Positions 45,406 through 54,313 of a stretch of 64,000 nucleotides of DNA are shown here, piece by piece. A program made the translations under genes and the position numbers. Numbering within the stretch: the first letter of the stretch is position 1; every line of letters starts with the position of its first letter. The notes beneath the pieces were generated by a model. It worked only from the letters and a program-made list of their open reading frames with translations. It was not told the DNA's origin and did not search any database. Source of the DNA: Loktanella sp. SALINAS62 (GTDB taxonomy: Bacteria > Pseudomonadota > Alphaproteobacteria > Rhodobacterales > Rhodobacteraceae); contig NZ_JAAFZU010000016.1 of assembly GCF_018263905.1 (NCBI RefSeq), positions 1-64,000 of the forward strand. Direction: 5' to 3'.

Positions 45406-45968
45406 CGCGCCTGGGCGTGATAGTCTGGGTTCGGGGCCATGTCAGTGGCGGATGCGACCCGATTGGTCATATTGAAAAACGCAGCCACGCTGGCGATGTC
45501 CCAGATCGCGCGGTCATCGAAACCCGTGTCGCGCAGCGCCTGACGGTCGGCGTCTTCGATCCGGGACGGCATTTCGGTCAGTTTTTCAGCAAAGCGCAGC
45601 ATCGCGGTCTGCCGTGCATCCAGATCGGCGGCACGCCAGTTCATCACCAGCGCCTCTCCCAATGCAGGATCGCCTGACAGCTGCCGCACAGCCGCGCCAT
45701 GGGCGGTCAGGCAGTAGAAACATTTGTTCACCGACGACACGACCACCGCAATCATTTCGCGTTCCAGTTTCGTCAGCGCGGACTCCGCCAGCATCAGATC
45801 GTTGTAAAGCGTGGTAAAGGCGTTCAGCTTGTCGGCATCGAACGCATAGGCGCGCAGCACATTGGGGACCATGCCCAGCTTGTCCTGACACACATCAAAG
45901 TATTTCTGCGTTTCGGCTGGTAGCGGGTCCATCATCGGCAGGTTCAGGGCGGTGGGCTGGTCGGTCAT
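45402..45968 (-). CDS. AhpD-like peroxidase-related protein (CMD family)
   Basis: A 188-residue carboxymuconolactone-decarboxylase-like protein. The redox CxxC is in KCFYCLTAHGAAVR, the pattern of AhpD and 'uncharacterised peroxidase-related' proteins, which give reductant to peroxiredoxins or remove peroxides. No signal peptide. It is coupled at both ends (ATGA overlaps) between the OmpA-like protein and the acetyltransferase. A peroxiredoxin is encoded further right but not next to it. Confidence 0.85.
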   Translation of the reverse strand: MTDQPTALNLPMMDPLPAETQKYFDVCQDKLGMVPNVLRAYAFDADKLNAFTTLYNDLMLAESALTKLEREMIAVVVSSVNKCFYCLTAHGAAVRQLSGDPALGEALVMNWRAADLDARQTAMLRFAEKLTEMPSRIEDADRQALRDTGFDDRAIWDIASVAAFFNMTNRVASATDMAPNPDYHAQAR

Positions 45969-46684
45969 GTGGCGTCCTTTGGCTTGGCACGGTAATGATA
46001 GCGCCCGACCTGCGCCATGCCGAGCCCCTGATACAGCGCATTTGCGCCGGTATTCGCCACTGTCGCCAGCAGGCTGAAGGTCTGCGCGCCTTGTCCGTCC
46101 GCCCAGATTGCGGCCGCACGGGTCAGGGTCGCGGCCAGCCCCTTGCGGCGGTGTGCCACTGCGACGTCCAGTGCGTGCAGCATGGCGACGGCATCGTGCA
46201 ATGCCACAAACAGCGTCGCGGCCGGGCGGTCATCAATGCGGCCAAGGATCGTCGTCTTGGGGCCAGCCGCACGGTCCATCACGGCCAGCCGGGCCGCGCC
46301 AATTCCGCCGTCAGCCCAGATATCGCGTTGCACCGCCAGCGGCGGCCATACGGTGAACGCCGTGACAGGCGGCGGTTTCGGGGCGGTCAATAGACGGATG
46401 GGGCACGCATAGATGATCGTTTCGTCACAGCGGATGTACCCGGCCTGCGCCAGCACCTGATCCACGGCGTCGTCACCGGGGCGCAGGGCAAAAACGATTT
46501 CCTGCCCCAGATCGCGCATGGCGGTTTCGGCCATCGCCAAATCGTCGGCTGTCACCGGTGCTGACGCCGTGGCCGCGCTGACCCGATTGCCGCCGCCCGC
46601 GCCGTGACGGATCACCCAAGGACCGACCGCCTGTGTCTGCGCTGCGGGCCACGTTGCATCAATGACAGCGCCCCAGTCGATCAT
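45965..46684 (-). CDS. GNAT-family N-acetyltransferase
   Basis: A 239-residue protein with a C-terminal GNAT domain: the acetyl-CoA loop is LDVAVAHRRKGLAATLTRAA (cut), followed by TVANTGANALYQGLGM. The N-terminal half is divergent and may set the substrate, which is unknown. It overlaps the CinA-like gene by four bases upstream and the AhpD-like gene downstream, so all four genes from 44494 to 47403 look like one transcription unit. Confidence 0.83.
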   Translation of the reverse strand: MIDWGAVIDATWPAAQTQAVGPWVIRHGAGGGNRVSAATASAPVTADDLAMAETAMRDLGQEIVFALRPGDDAVDQVLAQAGYIRCDETIIYACPIRLLTAPKPPPVTAFTVWPPLAVQRDIWADGGIGAARLAVMDRAAGPKTTILGRIDDRPAATLFVALHDAVAMLHALDVAVAHRRKGLAATLTRAAAIWADGQGAQTFSLLATVANTGANALYQGLGMAQVGRYHYRAKPKDAT

Positions 46685-47403
46685 TCGGGAAACAGGGCCC
46701 GCAGTTGGCCCATCGCCGCATCGACCTGCACGGCATCACGTCCGCGCACCACAAGGTTTGTGCCGTAAATGCCGTCTTTCTGGAACGGATAGCTGCCGAC
46801 GGACAGGTCGGGGAAATCTTGTGCCACCAGTCCCAAGGGGGCTGCCACATCGCCTTCGCCCCGCATGACACGCCAGTTTTGCGATATCAGCGGTGCGCCG
46901 TGGGCCAACCGTGACACCACGCTTGCAACCATCGCTTCGAACACGGCGGGCACGCCTGCCATGACGTTGACGTTACCAATGGTAAACCCCGGCGCGGTGC
47001 TGACCGGGTTTTCGATCAGGGTGGCCCCGTCAGGAATGCGCGCCATCCGCAAGCGCGCGTCATTCAGGGTCGTGCCGCTGCGATCGTAATGCGCCTGCAA
47101 CAGCGCGCGGGCGTCATCGCGAACGTCGATCGGCGTGTCAAAGGCGGCGGCGACCGCATCGGCGGTAATGTCGTCATGCGTCGGGCCGATGCCGCCGGAT
47201 GTGAACACATGGTCATAAGCTGCCGACAGCGCCTGTACCGCCGCGACAATGGCATCGCGGTCGTCGCTGACGACACGTGCTTCTTTCAGGTCGATCCCGG
47301 CATCGGTCAAAACCTTTGCCAGATGGTTCATGTTGCTGTCGCGGGTCCGGCCCGACAGGATTTCGTCGCCGATTACCAGCATCGCAGCGGTTGGGTTGGT
47401 CAT
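46681..47403 (-). CDS. Molybdopterin-binding/CinA N-terminal-like protein
   Basis: A 240-residue protein consisting of the CinA N-terminal (MoCF/MogA-like) domain: AAMLVIGDEILSGRTRDSN at the start and FTSGGIGPTHDDIT in the centre. It lacks the C-terminal amidohydrolase domain of full CinA. In the family the domain acts as an ADP-ribose pyrophosphatase or molybdopterin-binding module; the activity here is open. The start (MTNPTAA) is fixed by GGAGTTTGAC before the ATG. Heads the four-gene minus-strand unit and is divergent from sfsA with 35 bases between. Confidence 0.85.
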   Translation of the reverse strand: MTNPTAAMLVIGDEILSGRTRDSNMNHLAKVLTDAGIDLKEARVVSDDRDAIVAAVQALSAAYDHVFTSGGIGPTHDDITADAVAAAFDTPIDVRDDARALLQAHYDRSGTTLNDARLRMARIPDGATLIENPVSTAPGFTIGNVNVMAGVPAVFEAMVASVVSRLAHGAPLISQNWRVMRGEGDVAAPLGLVAQDFPDLSVGSYPFQKDGIYGTNLVVRGRDAVQVDAAMGQLRALFPE

Positions 47404-47438
47404 GTCAAACTCCGTTTCGTTTCGGTATAACCGCACAG

Positions 47439-48182
47439 ATGAAGTTTGCCAGACCATTGATCCCCGCCACGCTGATCCAGCGCTACAAACGCTTTTTGGC
47501 GGATGTGACGTTGGATGATGGCACCGTTGTCACAGCCCATGTCGCCAACCCCGGCAAGATGACGGGCCTGAACATGCCCGGACTGCGGGTCTGGTTAGAA
47601 CCCAACGATGATCCCAAACGCAAACTGGCCTATGCTTGGCGGCTGGTGACGGTGGGCGATGCGCTGGTCTGCGTCGATACGGCGCAAGCCAACCGCGTGG
47701 TGGGTGAGGCGTTGCGCGCCGGGCGCGTGCCGGGGCTGGAGGCCTACGCCGATATCCGGGCGGAGGTGAAATATGCCACCAAGTCGCGCGTCGATTTCCT
47801 GCTGTCCGGTGGCGGTCCCGACCTGTGGCTAGAGGTCAAAAGCGCCACGGTCAGCCGCACCCCCGGTCTGGCCGAATTTCCCGATACCGTCACCCAGCGT
47901 GGTGCGCGTCACATGGCTGATCTGGCGGACAGGGTCGCGGCGGGTGACAGGGCGATGGTGTTTTTCGTGGTCAACCGGACCGACTGCACAGCCTTTGATG
48001 TCGCCCGCGACATCGACCCGGTTTACGGTGCTGCGTTCGACGCCGCTATCGCCGCCGGGGTCGAAGTGATGGTGATGGACGCCACGATGGATGCCACAGG
48101 AATTGCGTTGGGCCGTGTGCTGGTCGGCAACGGGGTAGCGGGACAGGGCAAAACATCCTATGTGCCAACATCAGACAACTGA
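47439..48182 (+). CDS. sfsA: DNA/RNA nuclease SfsA
   Basis: A 247-residue protein of the SfsA family: MKFARPLIPATLIQRYKRFLAD, then the nuclease-like core DFLLSGGGPDLWLEVKSATVSR and the family hallmark FPDTVTQRGARHMADL. It was first described as a sugar-fermentation stimulator and has a PD-(D/E)XK-like fold; a role in RNA or DNA cleavage is the family proposal. The start at 47439 was chosen over a frame running back across the divergent gene. The map gene follows 11 bases later. Confidence 0.92.
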   Translation: MKFARPLIPATLIQRYKRFLADVTLDDGTVVTAHVANPGKMTGLNMPGLRVWLEPNDDPKRKLAYAWRLVTVGDALVCVDTAQANRVVGEALRAGRVPGLEAYADIRAEVKYATKSRVDFLLSGGGPDLWLEVKSATVSRTPGLAEFPDTVTQRGARHMADLADRVAAGDRAMVFFVVNRTDCTAFDVARDIDPVYGAAFDAAIAAGVEVMVMDATMDATGIALGRVLVGNGVAGQGKTSYVPTSDN

Positions 48183-48193
48183 TAGGTGACGAC

Positions 48194-49006
48194 GTGACGA
48201 CCTCTACCCAGACGGTGACCCGGGACGGCATTCGGATTTATGATCCATCCGATTTCGCAGGCATGGAAAAGGCCGGGCGGCTGGCCGCGCAAATCCTTGA
48301 TGATATCGCGGATCACGTCGTTGTCGGCCAGACCACTGGGGCGTTGGATCAGTTGATCACCGATTGGGTTGCAGCGGCGGGCGCCACATCGGCCACCATC
48401 GGCTATCGCGGCTATCAGCACGCAAGCTGTATCAGTGTGAACCATGTCGTCTGCCACGGCATCCCCGGCGACAAGACGCTGAAAGACGGCGATATTCTGA
48501 ATATCGACGTCACCGTTATCGTTGACGGATGGTTCGGTGATTGTTCGCGGATGTATTGGGCCGGAAAACTTAGCCGCAAGGCTGAACGTCTGATCCAAGT
48601 AACCCATGACAGCCTGATGCTGGGGATCGAAGCGGCCAAGCCCGGCAATACCTTTGGCGATATCGGCCACGCGATCCAGACCTATGCCGAAGCACAGCGC
48701 ATGTCGGTCGTGCGCGATTTCTGTGGTCACGGGCTGGGCCGTGTGTTTCACGCCCCGCCAAATGTGCTGCACTATGGTCGCCCCGGATCGGGTGCCGTGC
48801 TGGAAGAAGGCATGTTTTTTACCATCGAACCGATGATTAACCTGGGCCGACCGGAAACAAAAATTCTGGCCGATGACTGGACCGCCGTGACCCGCGACAA
48901 ATCGTTGTCGGCACAGTTCGAACATTCCATCGGGATCACGGCGCAGGGCGCGGAAATCTTTACCCAGTCGCCGGGTGATCGCTTTCATCCCACAATGCGG
49001 GACTGA
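48194..49006 (+). CDS. map: Type I methionine aminopeptidase
   Basis: Removes the initiator methionine from new proteins. The 270-residue enzyme has the five metal ligands in order: the aspartates in NIDVTVIVDGWFGDCSRMY (cut), the histidine in FCGHGLGRVFHAPP, the glutamates in FFTIEPM and FEHSIGI. It starts with GTG 11 bases after sfsA, preceded by a GATAGG-type ribosome site. No SH3-like N-terminal extension is present. Confidence 0.96.
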   Translation: MTTSTQTVTRDGIRIYDPSDFAGMEKAGRLAAQILDDIADHVVVGQTTGALDQLITDWVAAAGATSATIGYRGYQHASCISVNHVVCHGIPGDKTLKDGDILNIDVTVIVDGWFGDCSRMYWAGKLSRKAERLIQVTHDSLMLGIEAAKPGNTFGDIGHAIQTYAEAQRMSVVRDFCGHGLGRVFHAPPNVLHYGRPGSGAVLEEGMFFTIEPMINLGRPETKILADDWTAVTRDKSLSAQFEHSIGITAQGAEIFTQSPGDRFHPTMRD

Positions 49007-49010
49007 CCTG

Positions 49011-49032
49011 GTGGCGGGAGTCGTCCTGCCAC
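49011..49032 (+). terminator. Hairpin after map (weak terminator)
   Basis: GTGGCGGGA (49011-49019) pairs with TCCTGCCAC (49024-49032) apart from one mismatch, across a four-base loop. No run of T follows, so termination may be Rho-assisted or partial. Confidence 0.4.
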
Positions 49033-49067
49033 TTGCGAACCACTCTCAACACACCTAACTTATATTA

Positions 49068-49082
49068 GTCACTAGCGGTGAC
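49068..49082. promoter_or_regulatory. Candidate operator before the orphan TRAP binding protein
   Basis: GTCAC (49068-49072) and GTGAC (49078-49082) form a perfect dyad around TAGCG, 33 bases before the gene start. The position suits a repressor or activator site. The protein that would bind it is unknown. Confidence 0.4.
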
Positions 49083-49114
49083 ATCCCCCTGATCATTAAT
49101 TGAGGATGCACGCT

Positions 49115-50137
49115 ATGCACCGTTCTTTGATAGCCGCTGTCGCGGTCTGCCTGATGCCGTTTGCCGCCCACACCCAAGAGGTGACACTGCGGTTTCAGCA
49201 CTTTGTTTCCCCTGCGTCTGCAAATCCGACGTATTTCATGCAGCCTTGGGCCGACGCGATCGAGACGCAGTCCAATGGCCGGATCAAGGTCGAGCTTTAT
49301 CCCTTTATGCAGCTTGGCGGGTCCGCCGCGTCGCAATACGATCTGATCCGCGATGGCGCGATCGATGGCGGCTGGGTCATCCCCGGCTATGAACCGGGCC
49401 GTTTCCCCGAAACAGAAGCGCTGGAACTGCCGTTCATGACCAGCAAAAGCGGCGCTGCTGCGTCGCGGGCGGCCTGGGATTTCACCGAAGCGTTTCTGTT
49501 GGACGATTTTGCCGACGTCCATTTGATCACGACCCATATGCACGGGCCGGGGATCATCCATGCGCGCGGCGATGCGCCGCAAACGGTCGAAGATTTGCGC
49601 GGTATGACCCTGCGCGGTCCGTCGCGTCCCGCCACGCTGCTGCTGGAAAAGCTGGGTGCCGTGCCGCTGGGCATGCCCGTGCCCGCCTTTCCCGAAGCCT
49701 TGTCGCGCGGCGTCGTGGACGGCGGTGTCATCACGTGGGAAATGGCGCCGTCGCTGAAACTGGATGAATTGACCGACAGCCATACCGACGTGGCAGGCGA
49801 CCGTGCGCTGTACAACCTGTTCTTTGTCTGGGCCATGAACAAGGACGTCTATGCGGCCCTGCCGGACGACCTGAAAGCGGTGATCGACGCCAATTCCGGC
49901 AAAATGGCCGCAGAATGGGCCGGGGCAGGCCATGATACGGGCGACGCCATCGGACGCGATATCATGACCGATGCAGGCAACGAAATCGCCGTCCTGTCAG
50001 ACGCGGAAACCGACCGGATCAAGGCAATGGCCCAAGATGTGCGCGCCGATTGGATCGCAGACATAGATGCGCGCGGTCTGAATGGCGCAGCACTGGTGCG
50101 GGCGGCGGAAAGCGCAGTCGCGGCCAATCTGGACTAG
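49115..50137 (+). CDS. TRAP transporter substrate-binding protein (DctP type), orphan
   Basis: A 340-residue periplasmic protein with signal MHRSLIAAVAVCLMPFAAHTQ. It has the DctP pattern: TLRFQHFVSP start, the substrate arginine region DLRGMTLRGPSRPA and VPLGMPVPAFPEALSRGVVDGG (cut). It would bind a carboxylate. Unusually, no DctQ or DctM gene lies next to it, so it must use membrane subunits encoded elsewhere or serve as a sensor. The start follows GAGG; an ATG three codons upstream is also possible. An operator-like dyad sits upstream. Confidence 0.85.
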   Translation: MHRSLIAAVAVCLMPFAAHTQEVTLRFQHFVSPASANPTYFMQPWADAIETQSNGRIKVELYPFMQLGGSAASQYDLIRDGAIDGGWVIPGYEPGRFPETEALELPFMTSKSGAAASRAAWDFTEAFLLDDFADVHLITTHMHGPGIIHARGDAPQTVEDLRGMTLRGPSRPATLLLEKLGAVPLGMPVPAFPEALSRGVVDGGVITWEMAPSLKLDELTDSHTDVAGDRALYNLFFVWAMNKDVYAALPDDLKAVIDANSGKMAAEWAGAGHDTGDAIGRDIMTDAGNEIAVLSDAETDRIKAMAQDVRADWIADIDARGLNGAALVRAAESAVAANLD

Positions 50138-50139
50138 CG

Positions 50140-50784
50140 TTATCCGGTCAGGCCAAGGTCCGTGGCGACCTGCATCATGTCGGTGATGGGCTTGACGGCA
50201 TAGCCGTCAGCCCGCGCCGCCCCACCGGATGCGACATAGGCATAACAGCAGACATCGGCGGCTTGCGCAGCACCCCAGCCCGCTGGCATGTCATCGACAA
50301 ACACCGTGCCGCCCGCGTCTGTCCCGGCCAGCTGCATCGCGTGATGCAGCATGGCGGGGTCGGGTTTCGGGGCATGATCGTGCCCTGAATAGATCCGGCC
50401 AGCGAACCTGTCCAACAACCCCGACGGGGCCAGACTGACCTGCATCTTGGCCAGTGATCCGTTCGATGCGATAGCCGTGGCGATGCCCGCCGCATCCAGT
50501 CGGTCCAACAGGTCGATGACACCGGGCACGACTTCTATACCTTCGCGCAGGGCGGTTAGAATCTCGGCATAGATCCCGTCGAGCCAGTCATCGGGCAGGG
50601 CCGCGCCACGGCGCGTCGCTTCGGCACCGATACCTTGCATGGTGCCACCGGCGAACAGGGCGTGCACCTCTGCCGGGTCCAGTTGCAGGCCATGACGGCC
50701 AAGATTTGCCGCGATGATGCGATCCGTGGTCGGTTCGGTATCGACCAGAACGCCGTCGCAGTCGAAAATCACAAGCTTGGTCAT
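50140..50784 (-). CDS. HAD-superfamily hydrolase (beta-phosphoglucomutase-like)
   Basis: A 214-residue HAD-IA protein. Motif I FDCDGVLVDTE with the two aspartates, a helical cap, motif II AIASNGS, motif III lysine in HAPKPDPAML, and motif IV FVDDMPAGWGAA. The DGVLVDTE motif puts it in the phosphatase/beta-phosphoglucomutase-like subgroup. The substrate is unknown. Its start overlaps the rsmD stop by four bases. The orphan TRAP binding gene converges two bases away. Confidence 0.87.
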   Translation of the reverse strand: MTKLVIFDCDGVLVDTEPTTDRIIAANLGRHGLQLDPAEVHALFAGGTMQGIGAEATRRGAALPDDWLDGIYAEILTALREGIEVVPGVIDLLDRLDAAGIATAIASNGSLAKMQVSLAPSGLLDRFAGRIYSGHDHAPKPDPAMLHHAMQLAGTDAGGTVFVDDMPAGWGAAQAADVCCYAYVASGGAARADGYAVKPITDMMQVATDLGLTG

Positions 50785-51335
50785 GATGCCTCCAGTATGG
50801 TGATCCATGTTTTGCCATGGCTGCGCTGGTCCAGCCGTTTGAAACCCTGTGGCGTGATCTGGGCTGTGGCTTCTTCCCAGACCACGACGGTGCCGGGGGC
50901 GATCCATCCTTGGGCGCGGGCCGTCCGCAAGGCCGGACCGCCCAGACCCAGACCATAGGGCGGGTCCATGAACACCAGCCCGCACGCGTCCCCCTGCGGC
51001 AATGCATCGGCGGCACATGCGAGCACCGTGCAATCGTCACCGCGCCGCAGTTTTGCGATATTGCCCACGATTAGGTCCAGTGCCGCGCGCCCGCTGTCGA
51101 CGAATGTGGCATGGACGGCCCCGCGTGACAGCGATTCCAGCCCCAGCGCGCCGGTGCCTGCGAACAGGTCCAGCACCCGTGCGCCCCGGATCGGATCACC
51201 CAGCCGTCCGCCCTGCAACACGTTGAACAGGCTTTCGCGGGTCCGGTCGCTGGTGGGCCGCAGATGGGCCGCCGCATCACCCTTGCCCACGGGCACAAGT
51301 GCTGCGCCGCGATGGGTGCCGCCTACGATCCTCAT
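50781..51335 (-). CDS. rsmD: 16S rRNA (guanine966-N2)-methyltransferase
   Basis: Methylates G966 of 16S rRNA using SAM. The 184-residue protein begins MRIVGGTHRGAALVPV, has RPTSDRTRESLFNVL (an RsmD hallmark), motif I VLDLFAGTGALGLE and the catalytic DPPYG. The start at 51335 was chosen over a longer frame because MRIVGG is the family N-terminus. It overlaps the downstream HAD gene and the flavoprotein gene upstream by four bases each, so the three are one operon. Confidence 0.95.
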   Translation of the reverse strand: MRIVGGTHRGAALVPVGKGDAAAHLRPTSDRTRESLFNVLQGGRLGDPIRGARVLDLFAGTGALGLESLSRGAVHATFVDSGRAALDLIVGNIAKLRRGDDCTVLACAADALPQGDACGLVFMDPPYGLGLGGPALRTARAQGWIAPGTVVVWEEATAQITPQGFKRLDQRSHGKTWITILEAS

Positions 51336-52540
51336 GCTTTCAAGAGCGCTTTCAGGTTCGTGTCGGGGTGCGTCACGACGTCGGGTGCCGGGCTTTTGCC
51401 CATTTCGATCAAACGCTTTCCGACCATGTAGCCGCGCGTATCGGACAGGCTGTCGATGGCGATCAATTGGTCGCCCCGGTAATACCAATGCGACCGCGCA
51501 TCTGCGACCTGTCGAACATGGATGGCGTCGTAGCCGGTGTTCAGGCCCGCAATCTGCAATTTCACATCGTATTGGTCGGACCAAAACCAAGGTTTCGGGG
51601 TATAGGTCACATCACGCCCCAGCAGGTTATGCGCGACGATTTCCGCCTGATCGATGGCGTTGCCGACACTTTCGATCCGCACCCGCCCATCCCCCAGCGG
51701 GGTCGATGCACAATCGCCTGCTGCCCAGATCTGCGGGTCCGACGTGCGCCCATGGGCGTCCGTTGCGATCCCGTTGTCGATGGTCAGACCCGCGCCCTCT
51801 GCCAATGCGGTGGCCGGCGCGATACCCACACCGACGATGGCAAAATCAATGTCCAGCGTCGTACCGTCCGACAAGGTGGCACCGGTGACGACATCATCGC
51901 CGGTCAACGCGGTCAGGCCGACGCCTTCGCGGATATCGACACCGTGGCTGAGGTGCAGCGCGCGAAAGAAATCCGATGTTTCAGGCGCTGCGACCCGTTG
52001 CAGGATGCGGTCGGCCGCTTCGACAAGGGTGACGCTGACACCGCGTTTCGCGGCGACGGCTGCCGCTTCCAGTCCGATATAGCCGCCACCGATGATCAAT
52101 GCGCGCGCGCCGTCGCGGAACGCGGGCTCCATGGCGTCGGCGTCGTCCAGATCACGCACGGCGAACACGTTGCCCAATGTGCCGCCAATGCTGGCGGGGA
52201 GGGAGCGGGGATGCGCCCCCGTCGTCAGCACCAGATCATCATAGGGCAGCGTGTCGCCACCATCCAGCCGCAGGGTCCGCGCTGCCGTGTCGATCCCCGT
52301 GGCCCGCGTGCCGAGCCGCACATCGACCCCGTGTTCATCATACCACGCAGCCGGGCGGAAATAGAGCCGGTCTTCTGCCATTTCACCCAGCAGATACGCC
52401 TTGGAAAGAGGCGGGCGTTGATAGGGCAGGCGGGGTTCGGCGCAGACCAGCGTGATCTTGGCATCGCAGCCTTCTGCGACCAGTTTTGCGATCAGGGCCG
52501 ACGCGGCCTGACCGCCGCCGACGATGACGATACGATGCAT
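51332..52540 (-). CDS. FAD-dependent ferredoxin/rubredoxin-reductase-like protein
   Basis: A 402-residue two-dinucleotide-binding flavoprotein: FAD motif VIVGGGQAASALIAKL, PPLSKAYL, NAD(P) motif ALIIGGGYIGLEAAAVA, and the second FAD motif IWAAGDCA. These match the reductases of ferredoxin- or rubredoxin-linked oxygenase systems (ThcD/putidaredoxin reductase type). No ferredoxin or oxygenase is nearby in the window, so the partner is unknown. It heads the operon with rsmD and the HAD gene, and is divergent from the peroxiredoxin gene with about 73 bases between. Confidence 0.88.
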   Translation of the reverse strand: MHRIVIVGGGQAASALIAKLVAEGCDAKITLVCAEPRLPYQRPPLSKAYLLGEMAEDRLYFRPAAWYDEHGVDVRLGTRATGIDTAARTLRLDGGDTLPYDDLVLTTGAHPRSLPASIGGTLGNVFAVRDLDDADAMEPAFRDGARALIIGGGYIGLEAAAVAAKRGVSVTLVEAADRILQRVAAPETSDFFRALHLSHGVDIREGVGLTALTGDDVVTGATLSDGTTLDIDFAIVGVGIAPATALAEGAGLTIDNGIATDAHGRTSDPQIWAAGDCASTPLGDGRVRIESVGNAIDQAEIVAHNLLGRDVTYTPKPWFWSDQYDVKLQIAGLNTGYDAIHVRQVADARSHWYYRGDQLIAIDSLSDTRGYMVGKRLIEMGKSPAPDVVTHPDTNLKALLKA

Positions 52541-52613
52541 GGCAAGGGTCCTCTGGTTAAGGTTCGGCGCACCCTATATGTCTTGGCGGCAGACGCAATT
52601 CCAAGGAGAGACC

Positions 52614-53105
52614 ATGACCATCAAGATCGGTGATACCCTACCCGATGCGACCGTCCTGACGATGGGCCCTGATGGGCCACAGGCGGTGCAGATGTCCGAC
52701 AAGCTGAAGGGCCGCAAGATCGTGCTGTTCGGCCTGCCGGGGGCCTATACCGGCACCTGCACCATGGCGCATGTGCCCAGCTTTATCCGCAACGCCCAGG
52801 CTTTGGCCGACAAGGGCGTCGCAGAAATCATCTGCCTGTCCGTCAACGATCCCTTTGTGATGAAAGCATGGGGCGACGCGACCGGTGCCGCCGATGCGGG
52901 CATCACCATGTTGGGCGACGCGGACGCATCATTCACCAAAGCCATCGGGATGGATTTTTCAGCCCCGCCCGTGGGGTTCATCGACCGTTCAAAACGCTAT
53001 GCGATGCTGGTCGATGACGGCGTTGTCCAGCTTCTGAACGAAGAACCTGGTCCCGGCCAATGTGACGTTTCGGGCGGGGAAACCCTGCTGGACCAGATGG
53101 GCTGA
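52614..53105 (+). CDS. Peroxiredoxin (Prx5 type)
   Basis: A 163-residue thiol peroxidase. The peroxidatic cysteine is Cys49 in GLPGAYTGTCTMAHVP, the Prx5 variant of the PxxxTxxC motif, and downstream is SVNDPFVMKAW. There is one further cysteine (EIICLSVN, about residue 80) and another near the C-terminus (PGQCDVSG). It may use glutaredoxin or thioredoxin as reductant; no fused glutaredoxin is present. The start follows AAGGAGAG. A strong hairpin terminator follows. Confidence 0.93.
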   Translation: MTIKIGDTLPDATVLTMGPDGPQAVQMSDKLKGRKIVLFGLPGAYTGTCTMAHVPSFIRNAQALADKGVAEIICLSVNDPFVMKAWGDATGAADAGITMLGDADASFTKAIGMDFSAPPVGFIDRSKRYAMLVDDGVVQLLNEEPGPGQCDVSGGETLLDQMG

Positions 53106-53113
53106 CGCAAACG

Positions 53114-53150
53114 GCCTGCCGACGGCGCGCAGCGCGTGCCGTCGGCAGGC
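53114..53150. terminator. Strong bidirectional hairpin between the peroxiredoxin and MscS genes
   Basis: A perfect 13-base stem, GCCTGCCGACGGC (53114-53126) with GCCGTCGGCAGGC (53138-53150), and a GC-rich loop, lies between convergent gene ends. No T-run adjoins, so factor-independent termination is less certain than the stem strength suggests. Confidence 0.65.
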
Positions 53151-53156
53151 AAATGA

Positions 53157-54014
53157 TCAGCTGGCAATTTCGGCGTTCTGCATGACAAGCGTGCGTGTCG
53201 GGAACGGAATTTCGACGCCGGCCTTGTCCAGCGCGACCTTGACCGCGCGCGTCATGTCGGCCTGATACTGAAAATACGCGGCCCGGTCGCACCAGACCCG
53301 CACCAGAAAATCGACCGAACTGGCGTTCATGTTGGTGACCTGAATGAACGGTTCCGGTTCCGCCAGCGACCGGGGGTCGGCCATGATCGTGTCAATGATC
53401 GTGCTGTGCGCCAGATCCAGATCGGCACCGTAGGATACACCGATGGTCCATTCCGCGCGGCGCTGCGGATAGACTGAATAATTGGTGATCGTGTTGCCCC
53501 ACACTTCGGAATTGGGAACGATGATCTGCACGTTGCCGATGCTGGCCAGTTCGATGAAGTTCAGGTTGATCGCCTTGACCGTGCCCATCGTCCCGGCGAT
53601 ATCGACGAAATCGCCCAGCTTGATCGGGCGAAAAAACACGATCATCACCCCTGCCGCCACATTCGACAGCGTGCCCTGCAACGCCAGACCGATGGCCAGA
53701 CCTGCGGCACCGATGACGGCCACGACGCTGGTGGTCTGCACCCCAAAGGTATTGAGCACGAACAGGAACGCGAACCCGATGATGACGTAGCGGATGATGT
53801 TACCCAGAAAGCCGAACAGCGTTTCGTCCAGATGGATATTTTTCTGCCCGACGTTTTCGATCCGACGCCCGACCCATCCCGCGATGATGAACCCGACAAG
53901 CAAGATCACGATTGCAGAAACGACATTCCCGAGGATCGAAATCAAAAATTCCAGCGTCAGCAAATCGGCCAACGATTTGCCGTTCAGGATCGGGGTCGTC
54001 AGAAGATCGTTCAT
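53157..54014 (-). CDS. Small-conductance mechanosensitive channel (MscS family)
   Basis: A 285-residue channel that opens on membrane tension to relieve hypo-osmotic stress. It has three N-terminal helices, the glycine/alanine-rich pore helix ([21 protein letters not shown], cut), and the MscS beta domain ([33 protein letters not shown]). Length and layout equal E. coli MscS. It is coupled to phhB upstream by an ATGA overlap, which would not be expected on functional grounds. Confidence 0.94.
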   Translation of the reverse strand: MNDLLTTPILNGKSLADLLTLEFLISILGNVVSAIVILLVGFIIAGWVGRRIENVGQKNIHLDETLFGFLGNIIRYVIIGFAFLFVLNTFGVQTTSVVAVIGAAGLAIGLALQGTLSNVAAGVMIVFFRPIKLGDFVDIAGTMGTVKAINLNFIELASIGNVQIIVPNSEVWGNTITNYSVYPQRRAEWTIGVSYGADLDLAHSTIIDTIMADPRSLAEPEPFIQVTNMNASSVDFLVRVWCDRAAYFQYQADMTRAVKVALDKAGVEIPFPTRTLVMQNAEIAS

Positions 54015-54313
54015 GCGTTCCTCGCGGTGTCGTCCATGATCTGCGCCAGCTTGGCGTCAAGCGCGGACAAACCATCAACGTCATGCGTCGTCAACGTGAC
54101 CTCCACCGTTTTGTAAACGTTGGACCATTCGGGGTGGTGATTTATCTTTTCCGCACGGATCGCGATTTGCGTCATCCATCCAAAGGCCTGCACGAAGTTT
54201 TTGAATTGGAACGTCTTCTGGATCGCGTCGCGGTCGTCTTGCAGCGCCCAGCCGTTGGCCAAGAGCGGGTCAAGGGCGGCGTCGCGGTCCGCGCCGGTCA
54301 GTTTGTCGGTCAT
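54011..54313 (-). CDS. phhB: Pterin-4a-carbinolamine dehydratase
   Basis: Recycles the 4a-hydroxy-tetrahydropterin made by aromatic amino acid hydroxylases. The 100-residue protein holds the family motif [24 protein letters not shown] (cut), with the paired histidines and aspartate of the active site. The start is fixed by GAGGAA about 6 bases upstream. No phenylalanine hydroxylase is in the window, and many alphaproteobacteria carry this gene without one, so its partner here is unknown. Coupled to both neighbours. Confidence 0.94.
   Translation of the reverse strand: MTDKLTGADRDAALDPLLANGWALQDDRDAIQKTFQFKNFVQAFGWMTQIAIRAEKINHHPEWSNVYKTVEVTLTTHDVDGLSALDAKLAQIMDDTARNA

Noticed and set aside
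51299-52633. A 444-codon plus-strand frame opposite the ferredoxin-reductase-like gene
   Set aside because: Antisense shadow; no ribosome site and no protein family resemblance, while the minus strand carries clear FAD and NAD motifs.
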